Positions 33,434 through 41,933 of a stretch of DNA of 44,931 nt are shown here, one piece after another (the first letter of the stretch is position 1; each line of letters opens with the position of its first letter). The translations under genes and the position numbers were made by a program. The notes under the pieces are model-generated. The model did no database searches. It was not told where the DNA came from and saw nothing but the letters and a program-made list of their open reading frames with translations. This DNA is from QS-5-54-17 sp964489295 (GTDB lineage: Bacteria > Patescibacteriota > Saccharimonadia > QS-5-54-17): the NCBI GenBank assembly GCA_964489295.1, contig CAZAXT010000002.1, forward strand, positions 1 through 44,931, read 5' to 3'.

Positions 33434-33595
33434 TTAGCAGAATTCGCAGCCGCCGGATTCTTTTTTGGCTTCCGCTTTTTTCTTTTCCTGTTCCTGCTCT
33501 TGGGCGGAAGACTGCTTCTGCTCTTGGGCGTTTTGGTTTTGTCCCTGAGTCTGTTTTTTGTTTTTCTTTTTGGGATTAAATCCTAATATCGCCAT
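33434..33595 (-). CDS. 53-residue Lys/Gln-rich protein ending in CEFC
   Basis: A small gene reading MAILGFNPKKKNKKQTQGQ at the start and ESGGCEFC at the end. The middle is Gln/Glu/Lys-rich and probably disordered or helical. It starts at 33595, seven bases after TGTTACACA on the minus strand. It lies between two unrelated genes with no overlap. The basic, polar composition and the conserved-looking terminal Cys pair suggest a metal- or thiol-binding tail (SecA proteins also carry a C-terminal Cys tail, though with a different spacing). No family is recognised. Confidence rests on the clean frame, promoter and composition. Confidence 0.55.
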   Translation of the reverse strand: MAILGFNPKKKNKKQTQGQNQNAQEQKQSSAQEQEQEKKKAEAKKESGGCEFC

Positions 33596-33602
33596 GGATT
33601 TA

Positions 33603-33611
33603 TGTGTAACA
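33603..33611 (-). promoter_or_regulatory. Extended -10 promoter of the CEFC small gene
   Basis: TGTTACACA on the minus strand, seven bases from the ATG at 33595. Confidence 0.4.
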
Positions 33612-33628
33612 TATAATGCCTATGCTTG

Positions 33629-36337
33629 TCAATACGCTGCGTCGGCCTGGCCTCCGAAAGAAACCCGTTTCAATACCGAGCGGACTACGCGCATGATGAC
33701 GAATAGGATTGCCGCCGATCCGCCGATATAGAGCCAGTTACCGCTGCTGATCGGCGATAAATCGAACACATTACTCAAGAACGGCACGTATAACACGGCC
33801 ACCAAAATCCCCAGCGACGAAGCGATAGCAACCAGCAACCACGGGTTGGACAACCACCCGATCCGGTAGTCAGAGCGGATATTCACCAGCCGCACCATTT
33901 CCAGCACCACCATGGCCACGAATGTCGAGGACATAGCGGCCGTTAATCCATCCGCGTCCATGTTGTAGGCGAATTGCCAGAGAATAACGACCGTCATCAA
34001 CGCACCGAAGATGAACATTTCCACCCAGAGTTTGGTGTTGATAATGCTGCCTTGGAACCGGCGCGGTTGGTACTTCATGATGCCGCGCTCGGCCGGGTCG
34101 CTCCCCAGCGCGATGGCGGGCAAGCCGTCGGTTACGATATTGATGAACAACAGATGCACCGCGGTTAAGATCAGGTTCTGGAATATCACTACCCCGAAAA
34201 AGACCGCCAATACTTCAGCGATGTTGGCGCTTAAGAGGTAGTTCACGAACTTGCGGACATTGTCGAAGATGCCCCGGCCTTCCTCGACCGCGGCCACGAT
34301 GGTCAGGAATTGGTCATCCAGCAAAATCAAATCGGATGCTTCCTTACTGACATCACTTCCGGTTATGCCCATGGCCACGCCGATATCCGCGGCCTTGATG
34401 GCCGGCGCGTCGTTAACGCCGTCACCGGTTACGGCGACCTGGTGGCCGTGTTTTTTGAGCGCCCGGACGATCCGGATCTTATGCTCGGGATCCACCCGGG
34501 CATAAATAGCGATGTTTTCCGCCTTGTCTTCGAATTCTTCCTGGGTCAGTTCGTCCAACTCAGCACCCGATATCGCCTCGCCTTCTATCCCGATCTCGCC
34601 GGCGATAGCCCGCGCGGTATCGATGTGATCTCCGGTCACCATGATGACCCGCATACCGCTTTCGCCGTGCACGCGCTGGATTACTTCCTTTATCTCCGTC
34701 CGCGGCGGATCCATCATGCCCTGGAGTCCGACGAATACCAGCTTGGATTCGATCGTTTCCTGGTCTTCCGGCTCTTTCTTGACGGTTTTGTAGGCGAACC
34801 CGAGCACACGGAGTGCCTGCAGTGACATCGTCTGGTTTTGTTCGAGAATGTCCTGTTTCTGTTCCTTGGTTAGTTTGGTTTCTTCACCGTTTACCAGAAT
34901 GTGCGTGGCGTGTTCCAGCACCGCCTCGGCGGAACCTTTGGTGTAAACCGCGTACCCGTCCTCCGTCCGGTGCACTGTCGACATCATTTTCCGGTTTGAT
35001 GAAAACGGTATTTCGTTGACGCGGGGCTCGGCTTCGTTGGCTTGTTCCGGCGTGATACCGGCTTTGGCGGCCGAAACCAGCAAAGCGCCTTCGGTCGGAT
35101 CACCCGTAACTTCCTCCTCGCCCAGAGTCGCGTTGTTACACAACACCCCGATTTTCAGAATCGGCTTTAGCTTACTCACGTCACTCAGCTGCTGTTTATT
35201 CCGGTAAAACGCGCCTTCGGTCTTATATCCCGACCCTTCCACGTGGTAACTCTGACTATTAACCCGGATTTGCCGGACCGTCATTTCGCCCCGGGTCAGG
35301 GTACCGGTTTTGTCCGAGCAGATGGTATCGGTCGAACCCAATGCTTCGACCGCGGATAGTTTCCGGACCAAGGCGTTGCGCCCGGCCATACGGCGCGCTC
35401 CCAGTGCCAGCGATATCCGCACCACGAACGCCAGCCCTTCGGGGATGGCCGCCACCGCCAAAGCGACCGCGGCAGTAAACGCCAGTACCAGCCGGTGCAA
35501 CAATCCGGCTTCCTGTATCTGGGCATCCGCCAGAAAAATGACGATGAATACGATGATCGATATGAACAACACGCCCACCCCGAGCCGTCGGCCCAATCGA
35601 TCCAGCTTTTTCTGCATCGGCGTGAGATCCTGCTCGGCCGTATCTACCATGCCGGCGATCCGCCCGATTTCACTGTTTTCGCCGGTCGCCACCACGATCC
35701 CCTCCCCGCTGCCGGTATTGATGAACGTACCGGAGAACAGCATGTCCGACTGGTCACCCAGCGCCGCCGTTTCTTCCACCGGTTCGGTTTGTTTATGGAC
35801 CGGCATGGATTCGCCGGTCAGTGAACTTTCATCGACTTCCAGCACGTTGACCGTGGTCAGCCGGATGTCCGCGGGCACTTTCTGCCCCTCCTCGAACAGC
35901 ACGACATCACCGGGTACGAGCTGCGAAGCGTCGATGTCCCTGATTTCACCGCCCCGCCGCACGCGTGCTTTGTGGCCGACCAAGTTCCGCAGCGCTTCCA
36001 CGGTCCGTTCGGCCTTGTATTCGTTCAGGAATCCGACGATCGCGATCGCCAGTACGATGACGAATATCAGGATGCCTTCCTTGACACTGCCGTCGCTTTC
36101 GATCAACCCCAGCCCGAAAGAAATCACCGCGGCTACCAGCAAGACAATGATCAACACGTCCTTGAACTGGCTCAGGAACAGGCGCCACGCCGAAACGGTA
36201 TGCGTCGCGTTGAACGTGTTCGCCCCGTATTGCTCCAGCCGCGCTTCAGCCTCTTCGTTGTCCAGCCCGGTCTCGGATGTAACTTCGAACCGGGAGCTCA
36301 CGGATCGGACGGTCTGTTTATAGAAGCTCTCGCTCAT
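33629..36337 (-). CDS. P-type Ca2+-transporting ATPase (P2A type)
   Basis: 902 residues, ten membrane helices. It contains the N-terminal cation-ATPase domain, the TGES loop (VDESSLTGESMPVHK), the phosphorylation site CSDKTGTLTRGEMT, the nucleotide-binding KGSAEAVLEHA, MVTGDHIDTARAIA and the hinge TGDGVNDAPAIKAADIGVAM. Calcium-site residues match SERCA site II: PEGL in helix 4, SANIAEV in helix 5 (Asn, Glu) and NIVTDGLPAIALG in helix 6 (Asn, Asp). It probably exports Ca2+. Start 36337 (MSESFYKQTV) begins the usual short N-domain and has AAGGCG upstream; the longer frame overlaps the divergent gene. Confidence 0.95.
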   Translation of the reverse strand: MSESFYKQTVRSVSSRFEVTSETGLDNEEAEARLEQYGANTFNATHTVSAWRLFLSQFKDVLIIVLLVAAVISFGLGLIESDGSVKEGILIFVIVLAIAIVGFLNEYKAERTVEALRNLVGHKARVRRGGEIRDIDASQLVPGDVVLFEEGQKVPADIRLTTVNVLEVDESSLTGESMPVHKQTEPVEETAALGDQSDMLFSGTFINTGSGEGIVVATGENSEIGRIAGMVDTAEQDLTPMQKKLDRLGRRLGVGVLFISIIVFIVIFLADAQIQEAGLLHRLVLAFTAAVALAVAAIPEGLAFVVRISLALGARRMAGRNALVRKLSAVEALGSTDTICSDKTGTLTRGEMTVRQIRVNSQSYHVEGSGYKTEGAFYRNKQQLSDVSKLKPILKIGVLCNNATLGEEEVTGDPTEGALLVSAAKAGITPEQANEAEPRVNEIPFSSNRKMMSTVHRTEDGYAVYTKGSAEAVLEHATHILVNGEETKLTKEQKQDILEQNQTMSLQALRVLGFAYKTVKKEPEDQETIESKLVFVGLQGMMDPPRTEIKEVIQRVHGESGMRVIMVTGDHIDTARAIAGEIGIEGEAISGAELDELTQEEFEDKAENIAIYARVDPEHKIRIVRALKKHGHQVAVTGDGVNDAPAIKAADIGVAMGITGSDVSKEASDLILLDDQFLTIVAAVEEGRGIFDNVRKFVNYLLSANIAEVLAVFFGVVIFQNLILTAVHLLFINIVTDGLPAIALGSDPAERGIMKYQPRRFQGSIINTKLWVEMFIFGALMTVVILWQFAYNMDADGLTAAMSSTFVAMVVLEMVRLVNIRSDYRIGWLSNPWLLVAIASSLGILVAVLYVPFLSNVFDLSPISSGNWLYIGGSAAILFVIMRVVRSVLKRVSFGGQADAAY

Positions 36338-36428
36338 AGCGTGCGCCTTGACTTTACAGGTGCCGCAATGTAAAACTCGAAAGTAAGCATTGCCTTTATA
36401 ATACATAAAAGAGACCCGCGATAAAAAC

Positions 36429-37184
36429 ATGCAAGACTGGCTCCTGAATCTTTTCCAAACCAACGACCTGAACCAAGCGATTTCCTCATTGTCGTTCACA
36501 TCGGTCACAATTGCGGTCGTTCTATTAGTTGTTCTGGTGACACTGGCGGCATTTTTGCGCGACCGTTTCCCCGGTTCAAAACCATGGCTGTTCTGGAGTA
36601 TGGCGGTTGTCGTGGTTGTCGTAACGTTTATTCTGATCGGTTCGACCGTCTACTTAAACACCGTTTCCCTCAGCGGCGGCCCGGTGCACCGGCACGCCGA
36701 TTTTGAGATGTGGGCATGCGGGGAAGAGCTGGAACTCGAAAACCCGAGCGGATTCCTGTCCAACAAAATCGGTACTCCTGTCCTGCACGAACATGATGAT
36801 AAACGGATACACTTGGAAGGCGTCGTGGTAGAGCAACGCGACGGCAGCCTGGGTAAGTTTATGGAAGTAACCGGCGGTTCTATCACCCCGAATTCGATTG
36901 TATTCCCGACCAACGACGGCAAACGCAGCTACGTTAATGGACAGACCTGCGACGGACAACCGGCCGAGCTGCACGTGTTCCTGTATCAAACCACCGAAAA
37001 CGACCGCTACACCCTCCGCAAACTGGAGAAACCGGCGGAATACACCATCAGCGATGAAAGCGTGGTACCACCCGGTGACTGCATCGTTATGGAGTTCGCA
37101 CCGCCCAAACAGACCACCGATAGAATGTGCCGGCAGTACGAAGTCGCTCTGGACATCGGTGAGCTGGAAGGAAGGGCGCAGTAA
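36429..37184 (+). CDS. Membrane protein with His- and Cys-bearing extracytoplasmic domain
   Basis: 251 residues with two membrane helices (about 22-44 and 53-78) and an extracytoplasmic domain of about 170 residues. The domain opens with PVHRHADFEMWACGEELELE and continues TPVLHEHDDKRIHLEGVV: five closely spaced His (87, 89, 120, 122, 128) and Cys97, with further Cys in QTCDGQ, GDCIVME and RMCRQY. This suggests a metal-binding or disulfide-rich fold. The stop overlaps the ATG of the CcdA-like gene (TAATG), so the two are co-translated. Function unknown; a role in metal or thiol-redox traffic is an inference from context. A TATAAT lies about 30 bases upstream. Confidence 0.75.
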   Translation: MQDWLLNLFQTNDLNQAISSLSFTSVTIAVVLLVVLVTLAAFLRDRFPGSKPWLFWSMAVVVVVVTFILIGSTVYLNTVSLSGGPVHRHADFEMWACGEELELENPSGFLSNKIGTPVLHEHDDKRIHLEGVVVEQRDGSLGKFMEVTGGSITPNSIVFPTNDGKRSYVNGQTCDGQPAELHVFLYQTTENDRYTLRKLEKPAEYTISDESVVPPGDCIVMEFAPPKQTTDRMCRQYEVALDIGELEGRAQ

Positions 37185-37888
37185 TGGTTAGTTTACCGAC
37201 TATCACCGTCGTACTGCTCTCGGCAGCCATCGATTCTATCAACCCATGCGCTATCGGCGTCTTGATATTAATGATCTCGGTCGTCATGGGGGGCGGTAAA
37301 TCGACCAAGCGCCTCTTGTTGCTCGGCGGCGCCTACATTTTTGCCATTTTCCTGACCTATCTGATTGCGGGACTAGGAATGGTGTACTTCTTCAGCAGCA
37401 TTCCCATAGCTCTGGCTGAGTATTTATCCCTGTTCGTGGGCGCTCTCGTCATCGCGGCCGGTCTGTTCGAGATCAAGGATTACTTCTGGTACGGGCGCGG
37501 GTTTTCTCTGCAGATACCGGGCTATTTTGCCAAAAAGATTCACGAATACTCCAGTTCCAAAGCAACCCTGGGTGGAGTTATGTTCCTGGGAGCCTTCGTG
37601 GCAGCGGTCGAACTCCCCTGTACCGGCGCACCGTATTTGGCTATCATAACCATCCTTTCGATTGACTTTAGTATCTGGGCGTTCCTGTTGCTGGTTCTGT
37701 ATAACGTGGTGTTCGTACTGCCGCTTATCGTCATCCTGCTGATGGTCGCCGGCGGCGCCAAGCTCAGCTCGGTCAAGAAATGGAAAGAAGAAAGCAAGGG
37801 TGTCATGCGGCTGTTCCTGGGCTTCCTGTTGGTCGCCCTGGGCTGGCTATTGATACTCATTGCCAATGGAACGATTAACTTCGGGTAG
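37184..37888 (+). CDS. CcdA/DsbD-type transmembrane electron carrier
   Basis: 234 residues with six membrane helices of the cytochrome c biogenesis CcdA/DsbD-beta family. The two redox Cys are in the expected helix 1 and helix 4 positions: INPCAIGVLIL (Cys22) and ELPCTGAPYL (Cys146). The family moves reducing equivalents from cytoplasmic thioredoxin to extracytoplasmic thiol proteins. Likely partners here are the His/Cys domain protein translated just before it and perhaps the DsbA-like protein at 16360. It overlaps the preceding stop by one base. The next gene starts 15 bases later. Confidence 0.9.
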   Translation: MVSLPTITVVLLSAAIDSINPCAIGVLILMISVVMGGGKSTKRLLLLGGAYIFAIFLTYLIAGLGMVYFFSSIPIALAEYLSLFVGALVIAAGLFEIKDYFWYGRGFSLQIPGYFAKKIHEYSSSKATLGGVMFLGAFVAAVELPCTGAPYLAIITILSIDFSIWAFLLLVLYNVVFVLPLIVILLMVAGGAKLSSVKKWKEESKGVMRLFLGFLLVALGWLLILIANGTINFG

Positions 37889-37903
37889 GAGAACTAAAAC
37901 CAA

Positions 37904-38173
37904 ATGAAGCATATCGTCAAACGAGCCAAACACACCGAAGAATACGATGAGCGGAAACTATACGCTAGTATATTCGCCGCGTGCATAGCCGTCCGTGTAC
38001 CACAACAGGAAGCCGAATTAGTAGCCAAACAGGTCTGTCAGGATGTCGGGGGCTGGCTGGCGGATAAACACGAGGTCACCGCCAGCGACATCCACCGTCA
38101 AGCCGCCAAGAATCTGAAGGCGTATAATCCCGACGCGGGATATATATACGAAACGCATAGGGAAATATCATGA
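37904..38173 (+). CDS. Stand-alone ATP-cone domain protein
   Basis: 89 residues, almost entirely an ATP-cone: VKRAKHTEEYDERKLYASIF, then a helix bundle with VTASDIHRQAAKNL. ATP-cones normally sit at the N-terminus of ribonucleotide reductases or in NrdR, where they sense ATP/dATP. Here it is alone, overlaps the following oxidoreductase gene as ATGA, and has AGGAG upstream. It might regulate the adjacent redox enzyme by nucleotide binding, or a reductase encoded elsewhere. No NrdR zinc ribbon is present. Confidence 0.85.
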   Translation: MKHIVKRAKHTEEYDERKLYASIFAACIAVRVPQQEAELVAKQVCQDVGGWLADKHEVTASDIHRQAAKNLKAYNPDAGYIYETHREIS

Positions 38174-39543
38174 GCGCGCGGTATATGTATGACCTCATCG
38201 TCCTGGGAAGTGGCGCGGGCGGCAGCGTAGCCGCCAACCAAGCGGTATCCGAAGGTAAACGGGTCGCGTTATTCGAACCCGGTGATATCGGGGGTGAATG
38301 TCCGAACTCGGCATGCATCCCGACCAAAGCATTACTCCACGGAGCTAAGATGTATACCATGGCCCGGGAGGCGAGCGATTACAGCATCAAGGCCAAAAAA
38401 CCGGAAATCGACTACAAAAAACTGCGGCGGTACAAGGACCTGGTCGTCTCCCGGACCGGAACGGCCGAAGGAGAAACGGCTTTGAGCGAGGACGGTATCG
38501 CCGTCTACCGGAAAGAAGCCCGGTTTATCAACCCGCACGAAGTCACTGCCGGCGGTCGTCGCTACAGCGCGGCCAAGATTCTGATCGCGACCGGCACGCA
38601 CAATTTCGTCCCGCCCGTTTCCGGGTTGGAAGAAGCCGGCTACGATACGTTTTTCGATGCCATCGATTATAATGCTCCGCCGAAATCCATGTTCATCATC
38701 GGCGGCGGACCGATCGGATGTGAATTCGCCCATCTGTTCGCGTCTTTTGGAACCAACGTGCACATCGCTGAAGCCATGCCCAATCTCCTCCCGACCGAAG
38801 ATACGGAGGTCGGAGAATTAGTCCGGGCGGTTTTCGAGGAGGACGGCGTTAATGTCGCGACCGATGCCAAAGTGACCGGTGTCGTCAAAAAAGGCAACAA
38901 AAAGCTCGTTCACTACGAGTCCGGTGATGATGACACCGAACACACTGTCACGGTCGACACCATGCTGCTTGCCACCGGCAAACGCCCCAACACCGACATC
39001 GGTCTGGAAAACGCCGGCGTGGATTACGATAAACACCGCATCAAGGTTAATCAGCACATGCAAACCTCGGCCACCAATATTTACGCCGCCGGCGATGTCG
39101 TGGGCCCGTACCAATTTACGCACACCGCGTCCTATCAAAGTCGGATCGCCGCTCATAATATGTTCCACACCAAGCGGAAATCGATCGCCCGGTACAATTC
39201 CATACCCCGGTGTGTATTCGTCAGCCCCGAAGTCGCCGCCGTCGGCGCTACTGAGGCTGGACTGGAAAAGAAGGGTGCCAAATACCGAACCGGTGCTGCC
39301 ACCATCGACGCGCTCGGCCGTGCTAACACCGATGACGAACAGACCGGCTTTGTCAAAGTCTTGACTGACAAAAACGACGTCCTGCTCGGCGCCTCTATCG
39401 TTTCACCCAGAGCCGGCGAGATGGTACACGAACTCACATTGGCCATCAACGCAGGCTTGACCGCCAAAACCGTCGCCCAGACGGTACACGCATTCCCGAC
39501 ATATTCCGAGGCTGTTAAAATGGCCTGCGCATTGGTAAAATAG
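38170..39543 (+). CDS. Pyridine nucleotide-disulfide oxidoreductase (class I, LPD/MerA-like)
   Basis: 457 residues. FAD-binding LIVLGSGAGGSVAANQA, redox-active disulfide GGECPNSACIPTKAL (Cys44/Cys49), NAD(P) motif MFIIGGGPIGCEFAHLFASF, and NIYAAGDVVGPYQFTHTA before the dimer domain. The C-terminal active-site base, His of HPTxSE in dihydrolipoamide dehydrogenase and glutathione reductase, is Phe442 here (HAFPTYSE), with Glu447 kept. It is thus not a standard dihydrolipoamide dehydrogenase, and no 2-oxoacid dehydrogenase genes are near; a mercuric-reductase-like or other thiol or quinone reductase is more likely. It closes the four-gene redox operon. Confidence 0.88.
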   Translation: MSARYMYDLIVLGSGAGGSVAANQAVSEGKRVALFEPGDIGGECPNSACIPTKALLHGAKMYTMAREASDYSIKAKKPEIDYKKLRRYKDLVVSRTGTAEGETALSEDGIAVYRKEARFINPHEVTAGGRRYSAAKILIATGTHNFVPPVSGLEEAGYDTFFDAIDYNAPPKSMFIIGGGPIGCEFAHLFASFGTNVHIAEAMPNLLPTEDTEVGELVRAVFEEDGVNVATDAKVTGVVKKGNKKLVHYESGDDDTEHTVTVDTMLLATGKRPNTDIGLENAGVDYDKHRIKVNQHMQTSATNIYAAGDVVGPYQFTHTASYQSRIAAHNMFHTKRKSIARYNSIPRCVFVSPEVAAVGATEAGLEKKGAKYRTGAATIDALGRANTDDEQTGFVKVLTDKNDVLLGASIVSPRAGEMVHELTLAINAGLTAKTVAQTVHAFPTYSEAVKMACALVK

Positions 39544-39550
39544 TGATACT

Positions 39551-40039
39551 ATGAAATCCAGAAACCCGATACTCGTCGCTATATTTTCCATGATTACGTT
39601 CGGTATTTACGCGCTGTACTGGTTGTACGTGATCGTCCGGGATGTCAACACGGCCGTAGACCACGACAAACGGGCTTGGAGTATCATATGGCTCATACTT
39701 CCGCCTCTTATCTTATTGGCGTTACTCGCGATGCAGATGTTGTTTATATTCCTCAATGTTGACCCACTGAACAGCTTACTGAGCATCGTAACGTTTCTGG
39801 TAGTCGGAGTTTGTGTACTCGCTATGATCATCATCCCGTTTTTATGGTTTTACCGATTTGCGAAAAGTCTGGAAGCATACAGTAACGGTGGGATTAAATT
39901 TAGTGAAAATTACATTATCTTTCTCGTAACGCTTTTGCTTGGGGTCCTCGTGATATGGTATGGCGTCACCCAATACGAAATAAACCAATATCTTCGCGGA
40001 GAAACGTCGAGCAATCCGCCCCAGCCTGCCTCCGTTTAA
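39551..40039 (+). CDS. DUF4234-type membrane protein
   Basis: 162 residues with four membrane helices. The start MKSRNPILVAIFSMITFGIY with a following YWLYVIVRDVN is the DUF4234 signature. The C-terminal helix and a Pro/Ser-rich tail (SNPPQPASV) follow. Family function is unknown. It begins seven bases after the oxidoreductase stop; TAAAAT in the end of that gene lies nine bases from the ATG, so it may be read with the redox operon or from its own start. Confidence 0.8.
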   Translation: MKSRNPILVAIFSMITFGIYALYWLYVIVRDVNTAVDHDKRAWSIIWLILPPLILLALLAMQMLFIFLNVDPLNSLLSIVTFLVVGVCVLAMIIIPFLWFYRFAKSLEAYSNGGIKFSENYIIFLVTLLLGVLVIWYGVTQYEINQYLRGETSSNPPQPASV

Positions 40040-40053
40040 TCTGTGCGGCGAAT

Positions 40054-40845
40054 TTAAACGCCGATATCGCGCCGCTTGAAGACACTATGGGCTATAGTAT
40101 AAAAAAGCACGGGAAGTAATATGAGAAGACCCGCGTCCAGCAGATTCAACCCATCCAGTAACACCTCCTGTCCATCGTAGTAATAAAACGGGGACGCGAA
40201 CCGGAGCGGTTCCATCGACTCTACGAGCTGGGAAATCACGTGCGCGAAGTACGTAGCCACGAGCAATCCCGCACTGATTCCTGACGCCCGGCTCTTGCGT
40301 CCCGTCACCGCTTGGATCATGAACGCCAGGAAGGCGAACGTAAGACCCAGTAGCCATCCCATCATCGTCGCCCACAATACGTTCACCAACGAGACATCGA
40401 ACGCAAAAAGCAGCGTACCCGTCAAGACTCCGAGCCATACCGCCCCGCTAATGATAAGTAACTGCGTAAGCAGCGCAGCCGCTTTTTGGGCGAGTATCGC
40501 GCTGCGTCGCAGCGGACTGGCGAACAGCAACTCGAGCGTGCCCCGCTCCTCTTCCTTGCCTATGATGCCGGAACCGGACACGACGCCGGTTATCGTGACC
40601 ACTAACGGTACAAACAAGGCATACAACTCTATGCCGAGCCACCCGGCCGGCGTGGACGCTCTAGCGACATCGCCTATGAACGCTTCCATGCCTTCGGGGA
40701 TGCTTTCCGTAAACGCGCCGAGATCTTCGGCGACCGACTCGAACAGTGCCGCAAACAGTATAGCGATCAGGAACAAACCGCCCGCGGTTACGAGTATGCT
40801 TTTCCAGCGTACCGCCAGACTGCGGGAAAGTATGGAACTACGCAT
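40054..40845 (-). CDS. ABC-2 type transporter permease
   Basis: 263 residues and six membrane helices of the ABC-2 permease type. The segment KEEERGTLELLFASPLRRS is the family's coupling-helix signature. It starts within the 3' end of the ATPase gene (8-base overlap), so the pair forms one exporter. Longer in-frame extension would lie inside the ATPase gene. Substrate unknown; systems with this ATPase/permease pair move antibiotics, lipids or peptides. Confidence 0.88.
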   Translation of the reverse strand: MRSSILSRSLAVRWKSILVTAGGLFLIAILFAALFESVAEDLGAFTESIPEGMEAFIGDVARASTPAGWLGIELYALFVPLVVTITGVVSGSGIIGKEEERGTLELLFASPLRRSAILAQKAAALLTQLLIISGAVWLGVLTGTLLFAFDVSLVNVLWATMMGWLLGLTFAFLAFMIQAVTGRKSRASGISAGLLVATYFAHVISQLVESMEPLRFASPFYYYDGQEVLLDGLNLLDAGLLILLPVLFYTIAHSVFKRRDIGV

Positions 40846-41649
40846 CAGCTTCCCCTTCGGCATAATAGTGCATAAATACGTCCTCCAGGCTGGTCTCCTG
40901 TTCATCAAGATCTACCGGGTTATGCCGGGCAAGCTCCGTAATGAAAGGCGCGACGCTGCCGGTGATCGTAACCGTCACCTGGTTTCCGGCTATTTCGACA
41001 TCACTGACGCCTTCGATACCGCCAAAACCGGCTTCGGTCGGCTCGGTTTCCAGTGTAGCGGTGTAGCGGCGCAGATTCAGATTGGTGTTGTGTTTCAAAT
41101 CTTCGGTCGCGACCAGTGTCCCGTCGCGGATAAAAGCGGCCCGGTCGCAAATCTTCTGGACTTCCGTAAGATCGTGCGAAGACACGAGGATCGTTCTCCC
41201 TTCCGCTCTTATGTCCGAAACCATGGTGTAGAATACCTCCTTCATGAGCGGATCCAGCCCTATGGTGGGTTCATCGAGCAGTATGAGTTCGGGTTTATGC
41301 ATAAACGCCTGGATCAGTCCGATCTTTTGCTTGTTCCCTTTTGAGAGCGTGTGTATGCGCCTATCAAGCGAGGCGTTCAATTGCTCGGTAAGCTGCGACA
41401 CGTATTCCCAATCCGTATCCCGCCCGAGCGCGGTCAGGTGCTTCAGGAGGTTTCTGCCGGTCATATTTTCATACAGCGCGATATCACCGGCTAAATACCC
41501 TGTCTTTTCTTTAATGGTCAGGTCGTTGCTTTGGCTATCATGCCCGAGTACCGTGATCGAGCCCGAAGTAGGCCGGATGAAATCCAGGATAGCCCGGATG
41601 GTCGTGGTTTTGCCCGCCCCGTTCGGGCCGAGAAATCCGAACACCTCAC
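40838..41649 (-). CDS. ABC transporter ATP-binding protein, N-terminus lost in an assembly gap
   Basis: About 270 residues are visible; the first 30 or so lie in the gap. Present are Walker A FGFLGPNGAGKTTTIRAILD, the Q-loop region (TGYLAGDIALYENM, an unusual degenerate Q-loop), the signature LSKGNKQKIGLIQAFMHKP, Walker B ELILLDEPTIGLDPLM and the His switch ILVSSHDLTEVQKI. The C-terminal extension (about 80 residues) is typical of BcrA/EcsA-like exporters. It is followed by the permease at 40845. Confidence 0.9.
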
Positions 41650-41749
41650 NNNNNNNNNNNNNNNNNNNNNNNNNNNNNNNNNNNNNNNNNNNNNNNNNNN
41701 NNNNNNNNNNNNNNNNNNNNNNNNNNNNNNNNNNNNNNNNNNNNNNNNN
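41650..41749. other. Assembly gap of 100 N
   Basis: Exactly 100 N, of arbitrary true length. It removes the 5' end of the ABC ATPase gene and the 3' end of a small Cys-motif gene. Translating through it gives a false fusion. Confidence 0.99.
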
Positions 41750-41850
41750 GTTTCGTACGAACCGCACGGTTCCCCGTCAAAATACGGGCACGCTTCCTGT
41801 AAGCATTGTTTCTTTTGGTACTCCGGCATGCGCGGTTTGAGTTTAAACAT
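41750..41850 (-). CDS. Small Cys-motif protein, 3' end lost in an assembly gap
   Basis: 33 residues are visible from the ATG at 41850: MFKLKPRMPEYQKKQ followed by CLQEACPYFDGEPC. The motif C-x4-CPY[FY]xGxxC is shared with the neighbouring protein at 42308, which suggests paralogues with a small metal- or disulfide-binding module. AAAGGTG lies upstream. The gene continues into the gap; the original length is unknown. It is on the same strand and just upstream of the ABC ATPase. Confidence 0.6.
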
Positions 41851-41933
41851 AATCAACACCTTTACTCATGATCTTATAAAAAGTCTTTATGGGGAGCCCC
41901 CGGTATACAAATGCTCGTAATTTATTCGTTTCC

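Noticed and set aside
35310..36323. Open frame of 337 codons on the plus strand opposite the Ca2+-ATPase
   Set aside because: It is antisense to the well-supported ATPase gene and is Ser/Thr/Arg-rich without motifs.
40295..41344. Open frame of 349 codons on the plus strand opposite the ABC transporter genes
   Set aside because: Shadow of two clear ABC genes.
41244..41859. Open frames running through the N gap
   Set aside because: The 100 N are a placeholder; fusion of the Cys-motif gene with the ATPase or antisense frames is an artefact.
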